Part shown: one piece after another, positions 43,387-52,490 of the stretch
Layout of the letters: the number at the start of each line of letters is the position of its first letter
Position numbering within the stretch: position 1 is the stretch's first letter
From: CAZXLT01 sp964641545
Lineage (GTDB): Bacteria > Patescibacteriota > Saccharimonadia > Saccharimonadales > AWTP1-31
Reading direction: 5' to 3'
NCBI GenBank assembly: GCA_964641545.1
Contig: CAZXLT010000003.1
Location: 1-64,000 of the forward strand
DNA length: 64,000 nt
The notes under the pieces: generated by a model
The model's input: only the letters and a program-made list of their open reading frames with translations
What the model was told of the DNA's origin: nothing
Database searches by the model: none
Made by a program: the position numbers and the translations under genes

Positions 43387-46300
43387 TTACGCAACCTGCA
43401 CGTGATCGGCACCGAGTAACTCTTCTAAAAGACTAGTGAACTCTGCAGAAATAGTAACTCGACTTGGCAGCCGCATGGCTTGACGAGATTCTGGAGTTCC
43501 TAGAACAAGAATAACTTCATTTTTGCCTTGATGCTGGTCTATTAGTTTTTTTAGTTTTTCCAATTGCACAAGGTTGTTGCTATCCTCCATACGAACATAC
43601 AACTTGTCACCAGCACTCTTCATGTTCGAGGGTTTATCGGTTGTTTTTTTTGACTTTGAACTCGTTTTAAGCAGTTTCATTGTTTTGCCGCTCGGTGCAT
43701 AACTCTTTGCCTCGCTATGCGTAATTTCTCGAGCAGAATTCACAATAATTTTTAGTTCTCCAGGGTTTCCGTCACGATCTAGTGCATCAATCTTACCCGT
43801 CACCGCTACTACACGGTCTTTTTGCCATAAATCAAGTGAACTTTCGTAAACAGACGGGAAAAGCACGAGTTCGAGCTCGTGAGATTCGTCAGCAAGTCGG
43901 ACAAAGGCCATTTTTTGACCTTTTTTAGTTATTATTTCTCTTGATGCCGCGATAACACCTCCTACTATTGCGATCTTATCTTGCATTGAAGAGTCCAAAC
44001 TGTTTAGCGGGATTGTTTGTTCCGATAGCCACACACGATAATCTTCGAGTGGGTGTTGTGATAGGTATAAGCCTAGTAGTTCTCGCTCCCACTGTAGTTG
44101 TTCATGTTGTGGGATAGGGGTCACAGATGTATTGAGGGTTATTTTAGCTTTGACGCTAAGACCGCTTCCAAGGTCTTCGCCAAAAATATCGGTTTGTCCA
44201 AGTGCTTTCTGCTTTTGAATACGCGCACCATATGCCAGCAAAACATCAATGTTCGCTAGAAGTATGTCTCGCTTTTCAAACTGGTCAAAACTACCAGACT
44301 TTATTAAGCTTTCAACAGTTTTTCGATTGACTAATCGCACATTAACTCTCTCAAAAAAGTCTTCAAGCGATGTAAACCTTCCCTCACTTCGTGCCCGTAA
44401 TATTTCCTCCACAGCAGATGAGCCAACATTTTTAACAGCTGCCATTCCGAAGCGGATTTGATTTTGTTGCGGAACCACGCCAAACTCAACAAAAGACTCG
44501 TTTACATCTGGAGGCAACACCGTGATGCCCATGTGGTTACATTCCGTAATTTCAATCGCCAAACGATCGGTATCGTCAAAATCGCTGGTCATTAATGCTG
44601 CCATGAAGGCAGCAGGATAATGTGCCTTAAGGTACGCCGTTTGATAGGCAATAAGCGCGTAGCATGCGGCGTGACTTTTGTTAAAACAATAGTTCGCGAA
44701 CTCCTCAAGTTGATCCCAAAATTTCTCCATCAGCTTTGTATCGGCTTTACTGTGCTGAATGGCTCCTTCAATAAACTCTGGCTTAATTTTTTGCATCATT
44801 GAAAGAATTTTTTTACCGACAGCCTTACGCAAAGTATCCGCTTGCCCGCCCGTAAACCCTGCCAGATCCTTGGATATCTGCATAAACTGTTCCTGATACA
44901 CTAAGACACCATATGTACTTTTTAGCGCGTTTTCCATCTTGGGATGCAAGTAACTGATCGATTCTTCTCCGTGTTTTCGTCTAATAAAGCTATCTATAAA
45001 CTGCATAGGTCCCGGACGGTACAAAGCCACCATTGCCACAATATCTTCAAAAACGGTTGGCTTAAGGTCTTTTAAGTACCGCTTCATGCCTGCGGACTCA
45101 AGCTGGAATACTCCTGTCGTATCGCCTTTTTGCAACAAGGCGTAGGTTTTGGCATCGTCAAGACCTATTCGATCAATGTCGAGGTCCTTACCATACACCC
45201 TTTTTATGATTCTGAGTGTGTTCTTGATGATAGTAAGGTTGCTCAGACCCAAAAAGTCCATCTTTAACAGCCCAAGTTCCTCTACGGGTCCCATTGAGTA
45301 CTGAGTCGCAACAACACCCTTTTGCGCCATTTCGAGCGGGGCGTACTTAACTATTTCATCAGGCGCAATTACCACCCCAGCCGCATGGACACCATGCGAA
45401 CGGATTGTTCCTTCTAATTGGACAGCTAAGTCAAAAACTCGCTGAGCCGTCTCATTTTGTTTATACTCTGCTTTTAGCTCAGCATTTTCCTTTAACGACG
45501 TTTTGAGCGGAATGTGTCTGCCTTGCACTGGAGGGGGAATCATTTTAGCTAAACGATCCGCCTCGGCATACGGAACCTGGAGCACACGAGCAACGTCGCG
45601 AACAGCGTTTCGGGCTGCCATCCTACCAAACGTAACAATGTTTGCCACTCTATTGGTGCCATATTTTTCAACACAATACTGAATTACCTCGTCTCGTCTT
45701 GTGTCTTGTATGTCAATATCTATATCTGGCATGCTAATCCTGTCTGGATTTAAAAACCGTTCAAACAGTAAGTCATATCGCATTGGGTCGAGTTCAGTAA
45801 TTTTTAAGGCATACGCAATAATGGAGCCCGCCGCCGAACCTCGCCCGGGCCCAAATACAATGCCCTGGTCTTTACCCCAGTTAATAAAATCGGCAATAAT
45901 TAAAAAGTAACCGTTAAAACCCATCTTGGAAATAACCGATAGCTCGAATTCAGCACGCTCAAGGATGTCTTTAGACAACGTTTTTTTTGCCGTAGCCACC
46001 GACAAACCTGTTGTTTGCTCTTCTACAACGCCACCGTACCGCCAAGCGAGACCACGATAAACTAGCTTATGCAGATAGCTTTCTTCGGTTTCTTTGCTTG
46101 GCACTTCAAAACTTGGTATAAGGATATTTCCCAATGAAAGCTCGAGATCGCAGCGTTCTGCGATAGCTTTTGTGTTTGTTATGACTTCAGGATGTTCTTT
46201 TGACCAACGCGCAATAATATCATTTGGATTGGTTACATGGAGCTCAAATTCCTTTAATGACATGCGCTTCTCGTCACTCAAGAAAGCTCCTGTTTGTACA

Positions 46301-47004
46301 CAAAGTAGAATCTCATGAGCCTCTTGATCTTTATGCCGTAAATAGTGCGCATCGCATGTTACAACACAGGGGATGTTAAGCTCATTACTTAGTTTAAACG
46401 TTTTCTCAGTAACAGCTACTTGTTCGCCCCAGGCACTACTATGCTCTGGGTGACCATGATCCTGAACTTCAAGGTAATATCGGTCACCAAATACCGACTT
46501 GTACCATGTGGCAATGTCACGCGCTTTTTCATATTGATCGTTCCGCAAACTATCGCCAACCTCACCACCAATACAGCCGCTTAAAACTATAATTCCCTCG
46601 TTATACTTGTTAAGCAGGTCATGATCAACACGCGGCTTGTAATAAAACCCTTCAAGATTTGCTATAGTACTCAGTCGCATAAGGTTTTCGTAACCAGTTT
46701 TGTTCATTGCGAGAAGAATAAGATGGTATGGTGTTTTGTCCTTCGCCGGGTCTTTATCACTGAACTTACGGGGCGCAACGTATGTTTCCATGCCAATGAT
46801 TGGCTTTATGCCTTTAGCTTTGGAAGCCTTGTAAAACTCAACAGCTCCCGAAAGCGTTCCGTGGTCTGTCATGGCAATCGCTGTCATGCCGTGGTCAGAT
46901 ACGTAATCAACCATTTCAGGAATTTTCGTAAGCCCATCAAGAAGGCTGTACTGAGTGTGATTGTGCAGGTGTACAAATTCAGAAGCCTGCAATTGCCTTG
47001 GCAT
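43387..47004 (-). CDS. dnaE: DNA polymerase III subunit alpha
   Basis: 1205 aa replicative polymerase. The N-terminal PHP domain starts with FVHLHNHTQYSLLDG. The catalytic PDIDIDIQD gives Asp427, Asp429 and Asp431. Finger and beta-binding domains follow, and an OB fold (IAVIGGV-type strand, VRLADES) lies near the C-terminus. Several PHP metal residues appear present, so proofreading by PHP is possible. It lies downstream of the YtxH-like operon, from which a terminator separates it. Confidence 0.96.
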   Translation of the reverse strand: MPRQLQASEFVHLHNHTQYSLLDGLTKIPEMVDYVSDHGMTAIAMTDHGTLSGAVEFYKASKAKGIKPIIGMETYVAPRKFSDKDPAKDKTPYHLILLAMNKTGYENLMRLSTIANLEGFYYKPRVDHDLLNKYNEGIIVLSGCIGGEVGDSLRNDQYEKARDIATWYKSVFGDRYYLEVQDHGHPEHSSAWGEQVAVTEKTFKLSNELNIPCVVTCDAHYLRHKDQEAHEILLCVQTGAFLSDEKRMSLKEFELHVTNPNDIIARWSKEHPEVITNTKAIAERCDLELSLGNILIPSFEVPSKETEESYLHKLVYRGLAWRYGGVVEEQTTGLSVATAKKTLSKDILERAEFELSVISKMGFNGYFLIIADFINWGKDQGIVFGPGRGSAAGSIIAYALKITELDPMRYDLLFERFLNPDRISMPDIDIDIQDTRRDEVIQYCVEKYGTNRVANIVTFGRMAARNAVRDVARVLQVPYAEADRLAKMIPPPVQGRHIPLKTSLKENAELKAEYKQNETAQRVFDLAVQLEGTIRSHGVHAAGVVIAPDEIVKYAPLEMAQKGVVATQYSMGPVEELGLLKMDFLGLSNLTIIKNTLRIIKRVYGKDLDIDRIGLDDAKTYALLQKGDTTGVFQLESAGMKRYLKDLKPTVFEDIVAMVALYRPGPMQFIDSFIRRKHGEESISYLHPKMENALKSTYGVLVYQEQFMQISKDLAGFTGGQADTLRKAVGKKILSMMQKIKPEFIEGAIQHSKADTKLMEKFWDQLEEFANYCFNKSHAACYALIAYQTAYLKAHYPAAFMAALMTSDFDDTDRLAIEITECNHMGITVLPPDVNESFVEFGVVPQQNQIRFGMAAVKNVGSSAVEEILRARSEGRFTSLEDFFERVNVRLVNRKTVESLIKSGSFDQFEKRDILLANIDVLLAYGARIQKQKALGQTDIFGEDLGSGLSVKAKITLNTSVTPIPQHEQLQWERELLGLYLSQHPLEDYRVWLSEQTIPLNSLDSSMQDKIAIVGGVIAASREIITKKGQKMAFVRLADESHELELVLFPSVYESSLDLWQKDRVVAVTGKIDALDRDGNPGELKIIVNSAREITHSEAKSYAPSGKTMKLLKTSSKSKKTTDKPSNMKSAGDKLYVRMEDSNNLVQLEKLKKLIDQHQGKNEVILVLGTPESRQAMRLPSRVTISAEFTSLLEELLGADHVQVA

Positions 47005-47033
47005 ACGTTACCCCGTATTATCACTTAATTGTA

Positions 47034-47071
47034 TAAAAAATTGTTCGCTACTGCGAGTTTAAGAAACAATT
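47034..47071 (-). terminator. Probable intrinsic terminator after the YtxH-like operon
   Basis: Minus-strand stem AATTGTT/AACAATT (47065-47071 with 47039-47045), with an inner CGC/GCG pair in the loop, followed by TTTTTTAT. The outer stem is AT-rich, so the call is moderate. Confidence 0.45.
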
Positions 47072-47078
47072 ACAACGG

Positions 47079-47333
47079 TTAATTCTTGTCTTGGACGGTT
47101 TGCTTGATCGAGTCTACAAAAGGACCCACAAACGGAACCTGTTTGAACGCCGACAACAACCAGAGTAGTATCGCAACGACTATTGTTGCCCCTATAACAC
47201 CTCCAAATCCACTTGCAAGGCCTTTAAAAAAACTATACTTATAGGCTTGGTTGTGATCAATGTACCCGGTTTCGTAAATATTATTGAGCATCTTGCCAAG
47301 ATCCTCGAAAGTTGGTTTTTTGTTTTTGGGCAT
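47079..47333 (-). CDS. Small membrane protein, DUF5665-like (84 aa)
   Basis: 84 aa with one central membrane segment (about 35-63, GFGGVIGATIVVAILLWLL). The N-terminal EDLGKMLNNIYETGYIDHNQAYKYSFFKG and the downstream VPFVG...I resemble DUF5665 proteins, of unknown function. Its ATG directly follows the TAG of the YtxH-like gene without a Shine-Dalgarno sequence, so it is probably made by coupled translation. Confidence 0.82.
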   Translation of the reverse strand: MPKNKKPTFEDLGKMLNNIYETGYIDHNQAYKYSFFKGLASGFGGVIGATIVVAILLWLLSAFKQVPFVGPFVDSIKQTVQDKN

Positions 47334-47738
47334 CTATTTTTTTACAAATGTCTTTAAGTGATTCAATGCTTTTAGTGCATCATCAATCGACTGCTGAAGA
47401 TCACGGTCGTCCGCCTCTCCTTCGTGCACTGCGGAAAGTATTTTTTTTGCTTTATCTTTGGCTTTTGTCGCACCCTTTATGGCACGGTTGAGGTCTTGGT
47501 TTGCAAAGTTTTTTAGTTTGCTAGCGTTGCTCTGTGCTTTTTCGATAGCGCTACTAAGCTCGGAATATACTTTCTTTAATTGTTTTTCTGTAGCACTTTT
47601 AGCATTACCTGCGGCCTTTTTTACATCAGCTCGTGTTTCTTTGCCACTTTTAGGGGCCGTTAGTACACCCGCGACGTAACCCGCAGCTCCAGCCAGCAGT
47701 GCTCCTATTGCAATTTTTTTTGTTGTTCCTTTAGACAT
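47334..47738 (-). CDS. YtxH-like protein
   Basis: 134 aa. A hydrophobic N-terminus (about 8-27, IAIGALLAGAAGYVAGVLTAP) is followed by KSGKETR, the signature of the YtxH/gas-vesicle-like family, then a long Lys/Ala/Glu helix predicted as coiled coil. These proteins are often envelope-stress-linked, but their function is unclear. AGGAG precedes the ATG. It is the middle gene of three small envelope genes. Confidence 0.85.
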   Translation of the reverse strand: MSKGTTKKIAIGALLAGAAGYVAGVLTAPKSGKETRADVKKAAGNAKSATEKQLKKVYSELSSAIEKAQSNASKLKNFANQDLNRAIKGATKAKDKAKKILSAVHEGEADDRDLQQSIDDALKALNHLKTFVKK

Positions 47739-47747
47739 CTTGTACTC

Positions 47748-48002
47748 CTATTTTTTGCGCTTTGAGGTTACGGCTTGGGCAATATTTGCAAGCAGTTTAG
47801 CAATTGCCGCAGGCCCTGCCGATGCCTGGAAGAATGATGTTACCGCCTCGGCCTTGTCTGCAATTGATTCTGCCTTTTCAGTGAGTCTCTTAATATGGTT
47901 GAGTATCTGAATAAAAATGATTGTGGCGACAATTCCTAATATCAGGAATACTGCTAAGGTTCCGGAAAGTATAACAACCAGTGTTTGCTCTGCTCCCGTC
48001 AT
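47748..48002 (-). CDS. Small membrane protein, DUF948-like (84 aa)
   Basis: 84 aa with one N-terminal membrane segment (about 8-32) followed by an amphipathic helix (HIKRLTEKAESIADKAEAV), as in DUF948/YtxG-like proteins that often accompany YtxH. It is the first gene of the three-gene unit. TATACT (48011-48016) ends 8 nt before the ATG, indicating leaderless translation. Confidence 0.78.
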   Translation of the reverse strand: MTGAEQTLVVILSGTLAVFLILGIVATIIFIQILNHIKRLTEKAESIADKAEAVTSFFQASAGPAAIAKLLANIAQAVTSKRKK

Positions 48003-48010
48003 ATGATTTT

Positions 48011-48016
48011 AGTATA
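48011..48016 (-). promoter_or_regulatory. Leaderless-type -10 box of the YtxH-like operon
   Basis: TATACT with 8 nt to the ATG at 48002. Confidence 0.55.
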
Positions 48017-48033
48017 GCATTACTTATTGAAAA

Positions 48034-48921
48034 CTATACAACTGTGCGTAGATACTGGAGAAACGGCTCCTTAATATCATCATGCTGCAATGCAAAATCA
48101 ACAACCGTCTTTAAATATTCAAGTTTGCTTCCTGCATCATGGAATTTTGCATTTTTAATCTCTGCTGCTATCATCTTGTGCCCATCATCTACCATCTGTT
48201 GCATAGCAGTCTGCACCTGCAGTTCCTGTCCCTCCACCAGCGTTTTGCGAGTTTTTTCAATATTTTCAAAAATGTCTGGTGTGAGCAAAAACCCGCACAC
48301 ACTCGCTAAGTTGCTAGGAGCGTTTGCTTTACCTGGTTTTTCTATAATTTGTTTCATTTCAATCAGTCCTGGTCCAAGTGTTTGTCCGTCTACAAAACCA
48401 TACCGATCATAGTCACTATCTTCAGAAACCCGTATGCACGACAAGATCGTAGTTCCATGTTGTTTGTAGAGTTCGATCATTTGTTTAAAACGACTCGGAC
48501 TAGCTACGATAAAATCATCGGCGAAGGTGTAAATAAATGGTTCATCACCAATAAGATGAGACGCGTTGGCAATTGGCGTGGCATTTCCATATGGACCTTT
48601 TTGACGGATATACACAAAGTTAGCAAGATTAGCAATTTTTTTTGTTTCTTCCAACAATTCGATCTTCCCTGCATCACGTAAGTTTTTACGCAAATCAGCG
48701 CTCATATTGTCAAAATGATCTTCAATTGAACGTTTCGAATAACCCGTAACAATGACAATGTCCTCGATGCCAGCATCAACCAATTCCTCAACTATGTACT
48801 GGATGATAGGTTTATCTACAAGCGGCAACATCTCCTTGGGCATAGCCTTGGTTTGCGGCAAAAAGCGTGTGCCAAATCCAGCAGCAGCAATGACGGCTTT
48901 TCGAACTGGTTTTGTTTGCAT
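48034..48921 (-). CDS. galU: UTP-glucose-1-phosphate uridylyltransferase
   Basis: 295 aa nucleotidyltransferase that makes UDP-glucose for surface glycans. AAGFGTRFLPQTKAMPKEMLPLVDKP holds the nucleotide-binding loop and catalytic Lys; FVYIRQKGPYGNATPI and FIYTFADDF follow. Length and motifs fit GalU rather than glucose-1-phosphate thymidylyltransferase. TAAACT lies 7 nt before the ATG. It is just downstream of gatB. Confidence 0.94.
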   Translation of the reverse strand: MQTKPVRKAVIAAAGFGTRFLPQTKAMPKEMLPLVDKPIIQYIVEELVDAGIEDIVIVTGYSKRSIEDHFDNMSADLRKNLRDAGKIELLEETKKIANLANFVYIRQKGPYGNATPIANASHLIGDEPFIYTFADDFIVASPSRFKQMIELYKQHGTTILSCIRVSEDSDYDRYGFVDGQTLGPGLIEMKQIIEKPGKANAPSNLASVCGFLLTPDIFENIEKTRKTLVEGQELQVQTAMQQMVDDGHKMIAAEIKNAKFHDAGSKLEYLKTVVDFALQHDDIKEPFLQYLRTVV

Positions 48922-48928
48922 ACTTACC

Positions 48929-48934
48929 AGTTTA
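48929..48934 (-). promoter_or_regulatory. Possible leaderless-type -10 box of galU
   Basis: TAAACT with 7 nt to the galU ATG. No convincing -35 is visible, and read-through from gatB is also possible. Confidence 0.35.
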
Positions 48935-48940
48935 ACACTA

Positions 48941-50413
48941 TTACAAAGAGAGCTGTTTTTTTATCAGCGTTTGGGCAATTTGAGGGTTTGCAGCACCTTT
49001 GCTTGCTTTCATAACTTGGCCAACCAGAAACCCTAAAACTTTCATTTCGCCATTTTTTATGTCTTCAACTGCCTGAGGGTGTTCCTTCAATACGTGCTCA
49101 ACAATTTTTTCAAGGTCTGAGCTATTCGAGAGCTGCAACAACCCTTGGGTTTTAGCGTAATCCTCTACCGAATCGGGCAATGATGCTATTAGGAGCTGGG
49201 AAATAAGTGCTTTTGCATTCGTAGAGCTAAGCTTATTAGCAGTAAGTAATTTATAAACAGCACTATATAGTTGCTGTTTATGTATCGGGTCCATAATGTC
49301 AGCGGACAAATCGCTCGCAACAAGTGGTATTTCGAGATTAACTAACCAATTGGCTAGTTGCTTTGCGTACGAAGGTTCATCAAGAGCTTTTTCGAGCATT
49401 GGCAAATAGCCTGCTATTTCGTTCTCAGCCTGCGCCTTCAATAGCACGTGAATTTGGCTTTGGTCAAGACCGAGCGTTTCTAATCGCTTGCGCCATTCAT
49501 CTGGCATGACTGGCATAGTCTTTTGTATTGATTGAATATAGTTTTTTTCTAAAATGACAGGGGGCAGGTCTGGATCTGGCATATATCTATAATCGTGAGC
49601 TTCTTCTTTACCACGTTGACTGACAGTTTTTTGCTTAGCTTCATTCCAGCCACGAGTTTCTTGGTTTACTGCCTTACCTTGTTCTACTAGTTCAATCTGT
49701 CGTGTTATTTCATATTCTGCTGCTCTTTCAACGCTTCGGAATGAGTTTAGGTTCTTCGTTTCCGTTCTTGTCCCCAGTTGGCTATTGGGGCTAACTGAAA
49801 CATTAACGTCAAAACGCATATTCCCATGAAACAGATCGGCATCAGAAACATCCGCAAACTTCATTCTCAAATATAACTCTTCAGCGTAAGCGCGTGCTTC
49901 GGCAGGAGAATGCATGTCTGGTTCGGAAACTATCTCTAATAAAGGAGTTCCAGCACGGTTCAGATCAACTAAACTATAATCAGCACCATCTGGATGCATG
50001 TTTTTTCCAGCATCAGCCTCAAGATGAGCCCGCGTAATACCAATAGTTCTTTCTCCGGATTCAGTCATGATTTTTACCGACCCGCCCAATATGATCGGTT
50101 CATACAACTGGGTAATCTGGTATCCCATGGGCAGATCAGGATAAAAATAATGTTTTCGATCAAATTTGCTCACCGTTTGAGGTTTGCTGTTGAGCGCAAA
50201 GGCGGCTCTCACTGCGAGTTCTACGGCATGCTCGTTAAGTACGGGTAATGCGCCTGGCAAACCTAAGCAAATATGGCTCGTGAGTGTATTTGGCGAGGCG
50301 TCACGCGCATCATTGCTGACTCCGGCAAAAAGTTTTGTTTTTGTTTTTAACTGTACATGACATTCTATGCCGATGGTAACGTGGTATTTTTTTCGAATAT
50401 CAGGGCTAATCAT
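48941..50413 (-). CDS. gatB: Asp/Glu-tRNA amidotransferase subunit B
   Basis: 490 aa subunit that binds misacylated tRNA and activates its carboxylate. GIECHVQLKTKTKLF, the KFDRKHYFYPDLPMGYQITQ block and LDLNRAGTPLLEIV-like VDLNRAGTPLLEIVSEPD are diagnostic; a C-terminal YqeY-type tail domain follows. Together with GatA and GatC it makes Gln-tRNA(Gln) and possibly Asn-tRNA(Asn). It overlaps the unknown gene upstream by 8 nt. Confidence 0.96.
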   Translation of the reverse strand: MISPDIRKKYHVTIGIECHVQLKTKTKLFAGVSNDARDASPNTLTSHICLGLPGALPVLNEHAVELAVRAAFALNSKPQTVSKFDRKHYFYPDLPMGYQITQLYEPIILGGSVKIMTESGERTIGITRAHLEADAGKNMHPDGADYSLVDLNRAGTPLLEIVSEPDMHSPAEARAYAEELYLRMKFADVSDADLFHGNMRFDVNVSVSPNSQLGTRTETKNLNSFRSVERAAEYEITRQIELVEQGKAVNQETRGWNEAKQKTVSQRGKEEAHDYRYMPDPDLPPVILEKNYIQSIQKTMPVMPDEWRKRLETLGLDQSQIHVLLKAQAENEIAGYLPMLEKALDEPSYAKQLANWLVNLEIPLVASDLSADIMDPIHKQQLYSAVYKLLTANKLSSTNAKALISQLLIASLPDSVEDYAKTQGLLQLSNSSDLEKIVEHVLKEHPQAVEDIKNGEMKVLGFLVGQVMKASKGAANPQIAQTLIKKQLSL

Positions 50414-50762
50414 TTTTTAATGCCCCTAAGTCACGTAACGCTTGGCGGAAACCAACTAACGACCGTTTAACATCTGCTTCCCGAAGACGCGGGACAGTAT
50501 CGTCAATAAGTTTTTTCGATAAATTGTGAGCAAACCAAACAGCATCGTTATCGCTCAATAATTTTTGAGCTTCCACTAGGCGCTCCCCCATTGACTTGCC
50601 CTTTACGCGTTTTTTCTTTAGTGCTTCATCGAGTAGCTTGTCGGCAGTAATGACCGCCAGTGGCCAGGTCTCACGACTGGCACAAAACTTTTGGAGTTCG
50701 ACCCATTGCTCATGAAACTGAGCGGGTTTTATTTTTTTCCTTGGCAGAAAGCGCAACCTCAT
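50406..50762 (-). CDS. Hypothetical helical protein inside the gat operon (118 aa)
   Basis: Unrecognised 118-residue protein, basic and predicted largely helical (for example TADKLLDEALKKKRVKGKSMGERLVEAQKLL). It is embedded between gatA and gatB, overlapping both by a few bases (ATGA at the gatA end, 8 nt at the gatB end), so it is certainly translated with them. A role linked to tRNA amidation or binding is inferred from position alone. Confidence 0.82.
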   Translation of the reverse strand: MRLRFLPRKKIKPAQFHEQWVELQKFCASRETWPLAVITADKLLDEALKKKRVKGKSMGERLVEAQKLLSDNDAVWFAHNLSKKLIDDTVPRLREADVKRSLVGFRQALRDLGALKND

Positions 50763-52183
50763 ACCAGAACCTCTTCGACAGCTTTGGCGAAATTTAACAG
50801 CTCACGGTCATGTTTTTGTCCAGCCATTATTTGCAGGCCAACCGGAAGCTTTTCCTTTTCTCCGACTGGAATCACGATTGCTGGTATACCAACAAGACTA
50901 GCTGCTACCGTCATAACGTCTTCTAGATACATCTTGAGCGGGTCAGCTGTTGTCTCGCCCAACTTGTATGCTGTCGAGGGTCCAGTTGGACCAATCAGAA
51001 AGTCAACTGACTTGAATGCATGCTCGAACTCGTTGATAAGTTTTGTGCGCACCGTTTGAGCCTTGTTGTAATACGCGTCGTAATATCCACTACTAAGTAC
51101 GTATGTGCCAATCATTATTCGTCGTTTTGCTTCCCTACCAAAACCCATGCTGCGTGAATGGGTGTAGCTTTCGTCAAGAGATCCGGCATCTTTGTCACTG
51201 TACCCAAAACGCTGCCCGTCGTAACGACTTAAATTGCTACTAATTTCTGCAGGCACAACAATATAGTAAACCGCCAGGGACAGAGGTATACTAGGCAGGC
51301 TAATCTCTTTAACGTTTACGTCTGATTTTTTGAGCTGAGCAATCGCAGCTTGAATAGGTCTCCGTACTGCGTCGTCTAAGCCCTTGTCCATATATTCTTT
51401 AATAACGCCTACCGTCTTGCCTTTTAACTTGCCGGTCAGGTTCGTATAGCCTGCATCGTCTTTATTTATGGTTGTACTATCCAACGGATCCTTGCCGGCC
51501 ATAACGTCTAGAACTAAACCAAGGTCGTCCACATTCTTTGTGAGGGCACCAACGCAGTCAGTACTGCTGGCCATTGCAACAACACCGCTCCTTGAAACGA
51601 GCCCATAACTGGGCTTGTAGCCGACAGCTCCCGTGAGATGGGCGGGCATACGCAAAGAGCCACCAGTGTCAGTCCCCGTAGCAAAAGGAACTATATCTAA
51701 CATCACCGCAGCTGCAGACCCGCCGGATGATCCGCCGGGAACTCTTGACTTGTCATGAGGATTTAGGGTCGGAAAGAAGTCACTTTTTTCAGTCGTGGTG
51801 CCATGCCCAAAAGCATCCATATTGGCTTTTGCAACACAGATAGCACCTTCTGCTTCGAGTTTTTCGATGGCAGTCGCTTGGTATGGAGCATTGAAATTTT
51901 TTAAAATATTGCTTGCTGCTGTAGTGTTAGAACCAAAAACTAAAAAGTTATCTTTGGCAATGAAGGGAACCCCGGCAAGGCGACCAGCATTTCCAGTTTT
52001 TGCGACTTTCGCGTCAATTGCTTGCGCACGCACCAAGGCGCGTTCCGTGGTTGTGCTAATAATCGCGCAATACTCTTTTTTTGATTCAATCTGTTTTAGG
52101 GCAGTTTGTACATTTTCAAGCGCAGTCACTGTGCCATTATTGACGTTCTGAACGATAGTTTTGATAGCTGGCCATTCACTCAT
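50759..52183 (-). CDS. gatA: Asp/Glu-tRNA amidotransferase subunit A
   Basis: 474 aa amidase subunit. The Ser-cisSer-Lys triad is visible: Lys77 in IAKDNF, Ser152 in PGGSSGGSAAAV and Ser176 in TDTGGSLRMPA. It releases ammonia from glutamine for the GatB reaction. The start overlaps the gatC stop (ATGA), and the stop is a TGA that overlaps the next gene. No glutaminyl-tRNA synthetase was seen in the window. Confidence 0.97.
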   Translation of the reverse strand: MSEWPAIKTIVQNVNNGTVTALENVQTALKQIESKKEYCAIISTTTERALVRAQAIDAKVAKTGNAGRLAGVPFIAKDNFLVFGSNTTAASNILKNFNAPYQATAIEKLEAEGAICVAKANMDAFGHGTTTEKSDFFPTLNPHDKSRVPGGSSGGSAAAVMLDIVPFATGTDTGGSLRMPAHLTGAVGYKPSYGLVSRSGVVAMASSTDCVGALTKNVDDLGLVLDVMAGKDPLDSTTINKDDAGYTNLTGKLKGKTVGVIKEYMDKGLDDAVRRPIQAAIAQLKKSDVNVKEISLPSIPLSLAVYYIVVPAEISSNLSRYDGQRFGYSDKDAGSLDESYTHSRSMGFGREAKRRIMIGTYVLSSGYYDAYYNKAQTVRTKLINEFEHAFKSVDFLIGPTGPSTAYKLGETTADPLKMYLEDVMTVAASLVGIPAIVIPVGEKEKLPVGLQIMAGQKHDRELLNFAKAVEEVLV

Positions 52184-52470
52184 AGGACGCGCTTTACCTT
52201 GATATAGTTTTCTTTACGCTCGGGTACATTTTTTAGTAGATCTTCTTGCGAAATGCCATAGTCAATGACCTCGTCTTTTCGCGTAACATTCGTAAGACCC
52301 GTTACCTGGCTGGTTGGTTTGAGACTTTCCACATCGACAGCCTGGAGTTGTTGAACATAATCGAGAATACTCGAAAGTTCTGTAGCAAACTCGTCAAGTT
52401 CAGTTTCGGTGAGTTCCAATTTGCTCAGTCGAGCCAATTTCAAGACTTCGTCACGTGTTAGTTTGGTCAT
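52180..52470 (-). CDS. gatC: Asp/Glu-tRNA amidotransferase subunit C
   Basis: 96 aa linker subunit that holds GatA and GatB together. LTRDEVLKLARLSKLELTETELDEFATELSSILDYVQQL is the classic GatC helix pair; VTGLTN and the C-terminal NYIKVKRVL complete it. First gene of the operon gatC-gatA-unknown-gatB. TATACT (52480-52485) ends 9 nt before the ATG. It ends with TGA. Confidence 0.96.
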   Translation of the reverse strand: MTKLTRDEVLKLARLSKLELTETELDEFATELSSILDYVQQLQAVDVESLKPTSQVTGLTNVTRKDEVIDYGISQEDLLKNVPERKENYIKVKRVL

Positions 52471-52479
52471 TTGCTATCA

Positions 52480-52485
52480 AGTATA
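52480..52485 (-). promoter_or_regulatory. Leaderless-type -10 box of the gat operon
   Basis: TATACT with 9 nt to the gatC ATG. Confidence 0.55.
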
Positions 52486-52490
52486 AAAGA

